A stretch of DNA of 46,898 bases from the NCBI GenBank assembly GCA_029565395.1, contig JAKQOG010000063.1, positions 1 through 46,898 of the forward strand, read 5' to 3'. The position numbers and the translations under genes are program-made. Within the stretch, counting starts at the first letter, position 1; each line of letters begins with the position of its first letter. This document shows, one piece after another, positions 25,429 to 32,861 of this stretch. A model generated the notes under the pieces. It did no database searches. It was not told the origin of the DNA and worked only from the letters and a program-made list of their open reading frames with translations. The stretch is from Candidatus Hydrogenedentota bacterium. GTDB taxonomy: Bacteria; Hydrogenedentota; Hydrogenedentia; Hydrogenedentales; CAILVY01.

Positions 25429-25439
25429 AATAGTCTCCT

Positions 25440-27503
25440 TCAAGGCAAGACGTTTCTGAATCTGTCCTTCGCAAGCCCGATTTCTTCAATAGGGATGGAT
25501 CTAAACCCAACCGTGAACGCGGGAGAATCGTCTTTCAATCGGAAATCCTGCTTGGCGGTATCAACGAAATGCGGATCTTCGTTGATCATATTGTCCTGAA
25601 GCGTCAGCAGCGGGCGCGCTTTATCTTCGATGTCGTCCCATTTCCCGCCCATGAAAATGTTGCGCGCGATCACATTCCCCTTGGGGGCTTTGGGCTCATC
25701 CTCCATCAATTGGAGCAACTTGGGGTAGCGTTCGCTATAGGGCGGCTTGGTGAAGGCAATGCCCAGATGCGTGCCTTTTTCCTGGGCTTCCTTGATCCAT
25801 TCATCCGCATGATATCCCGCCCAACCGAGCGCCCGGGCATCCACATGCAAAGCCGGGGAACATTCCACGAAAATGTTGTTCTCGACGCTGTTGTCGCGTC
25901 CGCCCCCGATGAAGGCCGCATTGGTGACCTTATAGAAAACATTTCCGAAGACGCTGGTGCCGCAATACATGTCGTCCAAATACACCCCCACGCAGCCGCG
26001 TCCCTCGAATCCTGTAATCTCATGCAGGTAATTATGCCGAATGATCGTGCCGCGCGTGGTCCAGTTGCGCCCCGCGTAAATCGCTCCGGCATCGTTCGAT
26101 TCCTGGCATACATGGTGGATCTCGTTAAACTCGATAATATGGTCATTGCCGCCAAATACAATGGCGATGTGCGGCGCGTCATGAATAAGATTGTTTGCAA
26201 CGCGATTGCCGACGCCGTTCAATGCAATGGCGGACTGGTACATGCGATACCAGCGTCCATAATGATGGATATGATTGTTCTCCGCAACAAGTTCTGCAGG
26301 GGTAAGCGAGGCGAGGTCGCCGCCAGAAAGGCTGATGCCTCCTCCGCCCATGTTATAAATGTCGCATCCCGCGACACGATTACGCGTGCCTCCGGAAACA
26401 CCAACCGCACTGCCGCCCATATTCCGAAAAATGCATCCGCCCATGCAGACCTGTGTGCCGCCGGAGATGCTGACGGCGGTGCCCCGTGCCGCTTCCAGGG
26501 TCAGCCCCTGAATGGTGAGGTGCGAAGCATCTTTCATGTTCAGTAATGACGGAAGCACGGAAACCACCACATCACCGTTCTCAATGGGAGACGGCGGCCA
26601 GAAATAGAGCACGCCGGTTTCGCGGTCGAGATGCCATTCGCCCGGAGCATCCAGTTCGCACAAGAGATTGAATGCGTAGTACCACTGGCCTTTTCGGTAG
26701 CCGTAGCCATGATAGGGCGGCACAACCGATAAAATGGAGTTTTCGGTGTCTATGGATTCGATGCGCTGCCGCTGATCAGACCAATCCCAGAACCAATACC
26801 CATGAAGCCAGCCCTCTTTTTCGTTTTTCCAGCGTTTGGGCCGGTCACCTTCATATTTAAACTTTCCCACCTTGCTTCCGGGAATTCCGTGAATCTTGTG
26901 ACCGTCCTTCTCCACAAGATCCACAATCTTTACAAAACCTTCATTCGGCCAGCGTGATACTGTCATAGGCTGATTTTTGAAAAATACCTCCAACCCGCCG
27001 CCTTCAGGCGAACCAAACTCGGTAATCCCCAGCGCTTTCAGGTCCGCCTGCACAACCTTTCCCCGCGCCGATTCATCCAGGCGATTGAGCGTGTCCGGAT
27101 CCGTAACTAATTGGAAAGCATTCACTGCCTTGCCGCCAACCAGTCGCACTTCCTCGTCCGGGGCTGCGCCATATACGATCGGAGCTTCCTGTGTGCCGGA
27201 ATCCTCCGCGCCAAGTTCAAACGGCTTATCCAGGGCATATAACCCTCCACGCATCAATACCTGCACCCCTCCCACGGGAAGCCCGGCCTGTTTCACCATG
27301 CGAACAGCCTCCCGCGCCCGTTCCAGCGTGGCAAAGGGCCCATCATTTTTCTCTGCATTCGGATCAGACAGTTTTCCCGACCATGCATCGTTCCCGTTCA
27401 ATGCCACATAGAACGTCACCGGGGTCTGGGCATAAGCGCCTATTATTACCACAATCGAAACCAACCCCGCCATAACTATCATCCACGATATCCTGTTCAA
27501 CAT
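25440..27503 (-). CDS. Secreted right-handed parallel beta-helix protein
   Basis: A 687-residue exported protein. The start at 27503 follows AAGGAG and gives a signal peptide ending in GAYAQ. The first domain reads FYVALNGNDAWSG then GPFATLERAREAVR, the usual entry to secreted parallel beta-helix proteins. The middle (about 380-600) has repeated coils such as NNHIHHYGRWYR, NRVANNLIHDAPHIAI, NEIHHVCQESNDAG and RHNYLHEITGF, typical of Beta_helix/PbH1 domains. The fold is used by polysaccharide lyases, epimerases and GH28/GH110-type hydrolases; the activity here is unknown. It leads the two-gene operon with the FG-GAP protein, and a glycosidase-like gene follows in convergence, suggesting a glycan-degrading set. 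Confidence 0.85.
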   Translation of the reverse strand: MLNRISWMIVMAGLVSIVVIIGAYAQTPVTFYVALNGNDAWSGKLSDPNAEKNDGPFATLERAREAVRMVKQAGLPVGGVQVLMRGGLYALDKPFELGAEDSGTQEAPIVYGAAPDEEVRLVGGKAVNAFQLVTDPDTLNRLDESARGKVVQADLKALGITEFGSPEGGGLEVFFKNQPMTVSRWPNEGFVKIVDLVEKDGHKIHGIPGSKVGKFKYEGDRPKRWKNEKEGWLHGYWFWDWSDQRQRIESIDTENSILSVVPPYHGYGYRKGQWYYAFNLLCELDAPGEWHLDRETGVLYFWPPSPIENGDVVVSVLPSLLNMKDASHLTIQGLTLEAARGTAVSISGGTQVCMGGCIFRNMGGSAVGVSGGTRNRVAGCDIYNMGGGGISLSGGDLASLTPAELVAENNHIHHYGRWYRMYQSAIALNGVGNRVANNLIHDAPHIAIVFGGNDHIIEFNEIHHVCQESNDAGAIYAGRNWTTRGTIIRHNYLHEITGFEGRGCVGVYLDDMYCGTSVFGNVFYKVTNAAFIGGGRDNSVENNIFVECSPALHVDARALGWAGYHADEWIKEAQEKGTHLGIAFTKPPYSERYPKLLQLMEDEPKAPKGNVIARNIFMGGKWDDIEDKARPLLTLQDNMINEDPHFVDTAKQDFRLKDDSPAFTVGFRSIPIEEIGLAKDRFRNVLP

Positions 27504-27543
27504 GCATTGCTCCTTCATCTCTTGGACATATTTCATGGGATGA

Positions 27544-27572
27544 ATTATGCCAATCTTAAACAAGCTTGTCGA
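27544..27572 (-). promoter_or_regulatory. Possible promoter of the beta-helix operon
   Basis: TCGACA and CATAAT on the minus strand with a 17-bp spacer, 41 nt before the start codon. Confidence 0.4.
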
Positions 27573-27616
27573 ACTGAAGTATTGAATCTGTAGGGGGCGG
27601 ATTCCTCCCCCTCCGC

Positions 27617-27645
27617 TTGACCGGCTTTGAAATAATGGGTAAACT
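27617..27645 (+). promoter_or_regulatory. Promoter of the nonulosonate genes
   Basis: TTGACC and TAAACT with a 17-bp spacer, 37 nt before the NeuB-family start. A G/C-rich inverted repeat (AGGGG...CCCCT) lies just upstream, near 27593-27612. Confidence 0.5.
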
Positions 27646-27681
27646 GTTCTTTTCGTGGTTGTGGATCGAGATGATGGCATT

Positions 27682-28593
27682 ATGAATAGTTCTTCCAACG
27701 AAACAAATACTCCCTTAAAAGGATTTCCGGCCCCATACCTTATTGCCGAAATAGGCTGTAATCACTGCGGGGAATTCGAACGTGCCCGCGAACTTATTCG
27801 CATGGCCGCTGTATTTTGCCAGGTGCCCGCCGTCAAGTTTCAAAAACGCACGCCGCACGAAGTCCTTTCCCCGGAAGAATATGCAAAACCCCACCCGGAG
27901 CCCCGCCAGAGTTACGGCGACACCTACGGCGCGCACCGCGAGTTTCTGGAATTCACACCCGATCAACACCAGCAACTGCGCGAGTACTGCCATGAAATGG
28001 GCCTTGCGTACTCCTGTTCCGTCTGGGATATGACCTCCGCACGCGACATCGCCGGCATCGCCCCGAATTTCATCAAAGTGCCCTCCGCCTGTAACACCCA
28101 CTTCGAGATGGCCGCCTACCTTTGCGACAACTTCCAGGGCGACATCCATGTCTCCCTCGGTATGAGCACCGTCCGCGAAATCGAGGCCATCGTCCAATTC
28201 TATAAAGACCGCGGCCGCGCCCATAACGTCGTGCTCTACCACTGTACCTCCGGATACCCCATCTCCTTCGACGACGTCAATCTCCTCGAAATACCCCATC
28301 TCGCCGCCCTCTACGGTTCCGATGTAAAAGCCATCGGGTTTTCCGGGCATCATTTGGGAATTTCCGTCGATATCGCGGCGTATGCCCTCGGCGCCTCCTA
28401 TTTCGAGCGCCATTTCACCCTCGACCGAACCCTCAAAGGCACTGATCACGCCGCCTCCCTCGAACCCGACGGACTCCGCCGCGTCTGGCGCGATCTGCAG
28501 GCCACCGCCCGCGCATTGCACCGCAAGCCCCAGGATATCCTGCCCGTCGAAGAACCTCAGCGGGCAAAACTGAAATGGGATCGCGCCAAATGA
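27682..28593 (+). CDS. NeuB-family nonulosonate (sialic acid-like) synthase, no SAF domain
   Basis: A 303-residue TIM-barrel synthase (PF03102). Key stretches are LIAEIGCNHCGEFERA, VKFQKRTPHE, FIKVPSACNTH, YHCTSGYP, GFSGHHLG and FERHFTLDRTLKGTDHA. It should condense phosphoenolpyruvate with an N-acetylmannosamine-like, mannose-like or phosphorylated hexose to give a nine-carbon acid. It ends right after the barrel and lacks the C-terminal SAF (antifreeze-like) domain that helps form the active site in bacterial NeuB; typical NeuB is about 340 residues. The next gene overlaps by 4 nt (ATGA) and supplies activation and a phosphatase domain. The start ATG has no clear ribosome site. Confidence 0.85.
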   Translation: MNSSSNETNTPLKGFPAPYLIAEIGCNHCGEFERARELIRMAAVFCQVPAVKFQKRTPHEVLSPEEYAKPHPEPRQSYGDTYGAHREFLEFTPDQHQQLREYCHEMGLAYSCSVWDMTSARDIAGIAPNFIKVPSACNTHFEMAAYLCDNFQGDIHVSLGMSTVREIEAIVQFYKDRGRAHNVVLYHCTSGYPISFDDVNLLEIPHLAALYGSDVKAIGFSGHHLGISVDIAAYALGASYFERHFTLDRTLKGTDHAASLEPDGLRRVWRDLQATARALHRKPQDILPVEEPQRAKLKWDRAK

Positions 28594-29759
28594 GCATCAT
28601 CGCAGTAGTCCCCGCACGCGGGGGAAGCAAAGGCATCCCCGGTAAAAACATCAAGCCTCTCTGCGGGCGCCCCATGCTCTACTGGGTTTGCCGCGCCGCC
28701 AATGCATGCCCCCATATTGACGCCGTCTACGTTTCCACTGACGACGACACCATCGCCGACACCGTCCGCCGGCTTGGGCTTCCTAAAGTCCACCCCATCC
28801 CCCGTGCACCCGAAACCGCCACCGACCAGGCCTCCACCGAATCCGTCCTCCTGGATTTTGCCCAGCGCGTCGATTTCAACCATCTTGTCCTCCTTCAAGC
28901 CACTTCCCCCCTCCTGACCTCCGAGGACCTAAAAAGGGGCTGCGAAAAAATCCTGTCCGGCGACTGCGACAGCGTCCTCTCCGTCGTCCGCCAAACCCGC
29001 TTCCGCTGGACCATGCAAGAGGACAGCCTTGCTATACCTGAAAATTACGACCCCCAGTTCCGCCCGCGCCGCCAGAACTTCGCCGGTTTCCTCGTCGAAA
29101 ACGGCGCCTTCTACATCACCAGCCGCGCCGGCCTCCTCACTTCACAATGCCGTCTCAACGGACGCATCGGCACCGTTGAAATGCCCGAAGACTCCTATTT
29201 CGAACTCGACGACCTCACCGACTGGATTATCGTCGAAAACCTCCTCGCCCGGCGCTTGCAAAAAGCCAAAGGCGATCTCCAGGAACGCCTGCGCGCCATC
29301 CGCTTTGTCGCCTCCGACGTCGACGGCTCCCTCACCGATTCCGGCGTCTTCTACGACGAACACGGCGGCGACATGAAACGCTTTTCCACCCGCGACGGCC
29401 AGGGCTTCGCCCTCCTGCGCAACGCAGGTCTCCTCACCGGACTTATCACCCAGGAGACCCTGTCCCTGGTCGCACGCCGCAGTGAAAAACTCCGGCTCGA
29501 CGAAACCCATATGGGCGCACTCGACAAAGTGCCCGTCATGCAGGAAATTCTCCAGCGCCGCGGCCTCGACTGGAGCCAGGCCGCCTACCTTGGCGACGAC
29601 GTCGGCGACCTCGAACTGCTCCAGCGCGTCGGTATTGCAGCATGCCCCGCCGACGCCATCCCCGAAGTACGCCGCATCGCCGACCTTGTCCTCGACTTCC
29701 CAGGCGGCCACGGCGCCTTCCGCGACCTCGCCGAACGCATCCTCGCCGCACGCCGCTAA
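28590..29759 (+). CDS. CMP-nonulosonate synthetase fused to KdsC-like HAD phosphatase
   Basis: A 389-residue two-domain enzyme. Residues 1-225 form an acylneuraminate cytidylyltransferase (PF02348) with AVVPARGGSKGIPGKNIKP and LQATSPLLTSEDL. Residues ~235-389 form a KdsC-type HAD phosphatase: the Asp pair in ASDVDGSLTDSG, RDGQGFALLRNAG and YLGDDVGDLELL. The combination resembles the animal CMAS architecture. The phosphatase suggests that the NeuB product is a 9-phosphate that must be dephosphorylated before CMP transfer, although in CMAS-type fusions the domain can be structural. In the HAD motif II region ITQETLS replaces the usual TGR. The start at 28590 overlaps the NeuB stop (ATGA). The product would feed the capping transferase at 32862. 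Confidence 0.87.
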   Translation: MSIIAVVPARGGSKGIPGKNIKPLCGRPMLYWVCRAANACPHIDAVYVSTDDDTIADTVRRLGLPKVHPIPRAPETATDQASTESVLLDFAQRVDFNHLVLLQATSPLLTSEDLKRGCEKILSGDCDSVLSVVRQTRFRWTMQEDSLAIPENYDPQFRPRRQNFAGFLVENGAFYITSRAGLLTSQCRLNGRIGTVEMPEDSYFELDDLTDWIIVENLLARRLQKAKGDLQERLRAIRFVASDVDGSLTDSGVFYDEHGGDMKRFSTRDGQGFALLRNAGLLTGLITQETLSLVARRSEKLRLDETHMGALDKVPVMQEILQRRGLDWSQAAYLGDDVGDLELLQRVGIAACPADAIPEVRRIADLVLDFPGGHGAFRDLAERILAARR

Positions 29760-29866
29760 ACTACCCCCGGTCCTCGATTCCCTTTAAACCCTTTCCTAAA
29801 TAGGCGATGAATATCCCAAGCCCTAAGATATCCCGCAATTTTATCCCCCTTGCATCTCCCCCCTAT

Positions 29867-29895
29867 TTGAATCAACACCCGCCAATCCCTATACT
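29867..29895 (+). promoter_or_regulatory. Promoter of the ABC exporter operon
   Basis: TTGAAT and TATACT with a 17-bp spacer. It leaves a leader of about 120 nt before the permease gene. The rest of the 263-nt gap holds no gene. Confidence 0.55.
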
Positions 29896-30022
29896 TGAAT
29901 AAGGATACAGCGGGTATTCTTGCAACCTCAAAACAGCGCGCGAAACATATCCGCAACAGGAGAAGTGCTCCAAAATGTGCGCGTATCGCAATTATTTGGA
30001 TGAGACGGGAGAGAGCTAGTCC

Positions 30023-30832
30023 ATGGATGGCTTTTACTCCATGTCGATGATCGTTTCCAGAAAAGCCTTGTTGCGGCACTACAAAAACCTTGTGTTGCAC
30101 AAGGCCTACGCCGATTTCCGCGCCGAAGCCGCACGTAACTACCTCGGCGTCGCATGGTGGGTCATCGAGCCCCTCATCAACATGGCCATTTACTATTTGG
30201 TCTTTGGCATATTCCTCCACGTGGGAGGCGATGATTTCTTGCCCTACCTCCTTACCGGACTCGTCATTTGGCGCTTTTTCGATACCACCGTGAGCCGCGC
30301 CGCCGCCTCTATCCTCAGCAACATGGGCCTTGTTCGCCAGACCTCCTTTCATAAAATCATTTTCCCCTTAATCGCTATGGTCACCTGCTCCTTCGAATTC
30401 ACGTTTTCCCTTGCGCTCCTGTTCGTCGTACTCGCCTTCTACGGCTACACCATCACCCTGTATCTCATCGCTTTTCCCCTCATGTTCGCCATTCTCGCCC
30501 TCTTCACCCTTGCCATGGCGCTGCCCCTCGCCGCCATCGTACCCTTCGTCCCCGACCTCATGAAGCCCGTCCAATACGGCCTCCGTCTCGCCTTCTACAT
30601 GTCCGGCGTCATGTATTATGTTGATCGCCTCCATCCCAAGGCTCAAGCCGTCCTCCAATGGAACCCCATGCTCCACGTCATCGAAGGGTTTCGCGACCTC
30701 CTCCTCTACAAACAATGGCCCGATTGGCGCTATCTCGGTATTGTCGTAGCCGTCTCCTGTGTCCTTATTCTCTTCGGAGTATTTCTCAACCTGCGTATGG
30801 ACCCCGTCTACGCGAAGCGAGTCGCCTCATGA
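30023..30832 (+). CDS. ABC-2 type polysaccharide export permease (Wzm-like)
   Basis: A 269-residue inner-membrane protein with about six helices (PF01061). The N-terminal amphipathic segment LVLHKAYADFRAEAARNYLG precedes AWWVIEPLINMAIYYLVFG, the standard opening of Wzm/KpsM/TagG permeases. The end carries YVDRLHPKAQAVLQWNPMLHVIEGFRDLLL, where the NP.HxIEGFR pattern is typical. It would form the channel that moves a lipid-linked glycan across the inner membrane. GGAGAG precedes the ATG by 8-9 nt. The stop overlaps the ATPase start (ATGA), so permease and ATPase are coupled. Confidence 0.93.
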   Translation: MDGFYSMSMIVSRKALLRHYKNLVLHKAYADFRAEAARNYLGVAWWVIEPLINMAIYYLVFGIFLHVGGDDFLPYLLTGLVIWRFFDTTVSRAAASILSNMGLVRQTSFHKIIFPLIAMVTCSFEFTFSLALLFVVLAFYGYTITLYLIAFPLMFAILALFTLAMALPLAAIVPFVPDLMKPVQYGLRLAFYMSGVMYYVDRLHPKAQAVLQWNPMLHVIEGFRDLLLYKQWPDWRYLGIVVAVSCVLILFGVFLNLRMDPVYAKRVAS

Positions 30833-31581
30833 TTGAAAAAGGCGACGTGGCCATATCCGTCCAAAATCTGGGCGTCTCCTACTGGATGAAGCGCGGCGCC
30901 TTTCACCACCGGCGGTTCTGGGCCCTTCAAGACGTCTCCTTCGACCTCCACCGCGGCGAATCCCTCGGCGTCGTCGGAAAAAACGGCGCCGGCAAAAGCA
31001 CTCTGCTGCGCATTCTTGCAGGCGTCATGGCTCCTGATCGCGGAAATGTTATCAACCACGGCGTCACCTGCTCACTCCTCTCGCTCAGCCTCGGATTCCT
31101 CCCCTACCTCACCGGACGCGAAAATGCTGTCCTCGGCGGCATGTTCCAGGGACAGCCCAAGGAATACATCCAATCCAGAATGGAAGAGATCATTGCCTTC
31201 GCGGAACTTGGCGACTTCATCGACGAGCCCATTTCCTCCTATTCCGCAGGCATGCGGGCCCGCCTCGCCTTTGCACTCGCCTTCCAGGTCAACACCGACG
31301 TTCTCCTCATCGACGAAGTCATCGGCGTCGGCGACCAGGACTTCCAGCAGAAATCCATGTCCGTGATGAAAGAACGCATCCGTTCCCAGGATACCACCAT
31401 CGTCTTCGTCACCCACAACGGCAACTTGATTAAGGAACTCTGCGAACGTACCCTATGGATCGAAGACCGTGTAGACCAAATCGTCGACAAAACCGAGCGT
31501 GTACTCGGCGTCTATCAAAATTTTTTGAAAACCGGCGAAAAACTGCGGACGGGCCACCCGGCCATCCCGGCACAAACATAG
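30829..31581 (+). CDS. ABC polysaccharide export ATPase (Wzt-like, no carbohydrate-binding domain)
   Basis: A 250-residue ATPase: Walker [10 protein letters not shown] (50-58), signature [14 protein letters not shown] (about 137-150), Walker B LLIDEV (159-164) and switch His196. It belongs to the TagH/Wzt/KpsT group. It ends soon after the nucleotide domain and lacks the C-terminal carbohydrate-binding domain by which Wzt of O9a recognises a capped chain end. Recognition of a finished chain must then come from elsewhere or not be needed. It is translationally coupled to the permease, and the methyltransferase with coiled coil follows after 12 nt. Confidence 0.93.
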   Translation: MIEKGDVAISVQNLGVSYWMKRGAFHHRRFWALQDVSFDLHRGESLGVVGKNGAGKSTLLRILAGVMAPDRGNVINHGVTCSLLSLSLGFLPYLTGRENAVLGGMFQGQPKEYIQSRMEEIIAFAELGDFIDEPISSYSAGMRARLAFALAFQVNTDVLLIDEVIGVGDQDFQQKSMSVMKERIRSQDTTIVFVTHNGNLIKELCERTLWIEDRVDQIVDKTERVLGVYQNFLKTGEKLRTGHPAIPAQT

Positions 31582-31593
31582 AGAAATACACTT

Positions 31594-32733
31594 ATGGAAG
31601 CTTATGGCGAACGGCAGGTTTCCGGCACCCTTGAAGGTATCCGGGAAGATCATAAACAACGCTATCTATGGGCCCTGGATCGCATAGAGCATGCGGGACT
31701 CCTCCTCGACGCCGGATGTGGAGTCGGGTACGGAAGCCACCTCCTCAGCCAAAAGGCCGATCACGTCATCGGCCTCGATATCAGCCGCGAATCCATCGAC
31801 TACGCCAACCGCTACTGGAAAAAAGACAATATCACCTTTGACACCGCTAACCTCCACTTCCTCCACTTTGATCCCTCTCACCCCAAATTCGATGTCGTCG
31901 TCTGCTTCGAATGCATCGAACACCTCGTCATTCCGGACCTCTTTCTCCTGCGCCTTCGGCCCTATCTCGCCGACAATGCACAACTCTTCCTCTCCGTGCC
32001 CAATGAATCCGTCCACCCTTTTCAGATCCTCCGCAATCCCTACCATGTCATGCACTATACCCAGTCCGACCTCAAAGACCTGCTGAATCGGACCGGTTTC
32101 GAACTCGCCGCCGAACTCGCCTCACAGAACGACGTGGAAGTCTTTCCGGGAATCGAAGGCCGCTTCCTCCTCGCGCAATGCAAATGCGCTGCTGTGGAAC
32201 CGGCATCGAATATCGCAGCCCTCGAAGCACAGTTGCTACCCCGAATGCAAACACATTTCATCCGAATGGGTAACGAACTCGCTATCGTAGCCGGGGTAAA
32301 AGCAGAAAGGGACCGTCTCAAAGACCGCCTGTCCGTGAGCGAGAAAGATCTTTTAGTTGCGCAGAGTAAACTTGCTGGGGAAGGGGCGTTGCGTGGAGAC
32401 ATCAATCTTTTTCGGCAGGAACTGGAAGGGGTTAAGAAACAACAACAGGAGTTGGCCAAAGCTAAACAGGAATTGACCAAAGCCCAGCAGGAGTTAATCA
32501 AAACCCAACAGGAGGCGGCTAAAAACCGGCAGGAATTAGCCCGGTCCATCCAGCACTGTGAAGCTCAACAACGGACATTCGACAAAAGATTCCAAGAGGT
32601 CTGGCAACATCCCGCGATACGCCGTCTTGCGCGCTTCAATTGGTTCGGTCTCAAACTGCTGGGAGCCTTGGGAAGCAGGGCCTCGAACGATACAGCAAAC
32701 AAAGCAGGCACTCGCGGCAACGAATCTGAATAA
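31594..32733 (+). CDS. SAM methyltransferase with heptad-repeat coiled coil (WbdD-like ruler candidate)
   Basis: A 379-residue protein. Residues ~30-200 form a class I methyltransferase: motif I LLLDAGCGVGYGSHLL, then HVIGLDIS and VVCFECIEHL. Residues ~240-325 form a long coiled coil whose core is a 7-residue repeat (LAKAKQE, LTKAQQE, LIKTQQE, AAKNRQE, LARSIQ). The last ~45 residues include an amphipathic basic stretch (AIRRLARFNWFGLKLLG) fit for membrane contact. In E. coli WbdD a terminal methyltransferase/kinase with a coiled coil stops chain growth and its coil length sets chain length. Here the kinase domain is missing, but the position right behind Wzm/Wzt is the same. Function as chain terminator or ruler is inferred. 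The ribosome site is weak. Confidence 0.85.
   Translation: MEAYGERQVSGTLEGIREDHKQRYLWALDRIEHAGLLLDAGCGVGYGSHLLSQKADHVIGLDISRESIDYANRYWKKDNITFDTANLHFLHFDPSHPKFDVVVCFECIEHLVIPDLFLLRLRPYLADNAQLFLSVPNESVHPFQILRNPYHVMHYTQSDLKDLLNRTGFELAAELASQNDVEVFPGIEGRFLLAQCKCAAVEPASNIAALEAQLLPRMQTHFIRMGNELAIVAGVKAERDRLKDRLSVSEKDLLVAQSKLAGEGALRGDINLFRQELEGVKKQQQELAKAKQELTKAQQELIKTQQEAAKNRQELARSIQHCEAQQRTFDKRFQEVWQHPAIRRLARFNWFGLKLLGALGSRASNDTANKAGTRGNESE
32452..32556 (+). repeat. In-frame 21-bp tandem repeat encoding coiled-coil heptads
   Basis: Five 21-bp units (starts 32452, 32473, 32494, 32515, 32536), each encoding one heptad. The second and third are most alike (TT.A.CAAA.CCCA.CAGGAG). The fifth is diverged. 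Slippage here would change coil length by whole heptads without a frameshift. Confidence 0.75.
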
Positions 32734-32805
32734 ATCCCAAGCGGATTGCTGTATCCGGCGTATCATTAAAGCTATATGAAAGGGTGTGTTGAAACAGCCG
32801 TGCGT

Positions 32806-32834
32806 TTGACTCGGCCTTTCGTGACGAATAAAAT
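32806..32834 (+). promoter_or_regulatory. Promoter of the GT2-GT99-like fusion gene
   Basis: TTGACT and TAAAAT with a 17-bp spacer, 27 nt before the ATG. It separates the exporter operon from the downstream transferases. Confidence 0.6.
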
Positions 32835-32861
32835 TAGGCGTAGTACACTTGGAGAATTCTA

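Noticed and set aside
31594..32733. Complete WbdD orthologue
   Set aside because: No kinase domain is present between methyltransferase and coiled coil, so only functional analogy is claimed.
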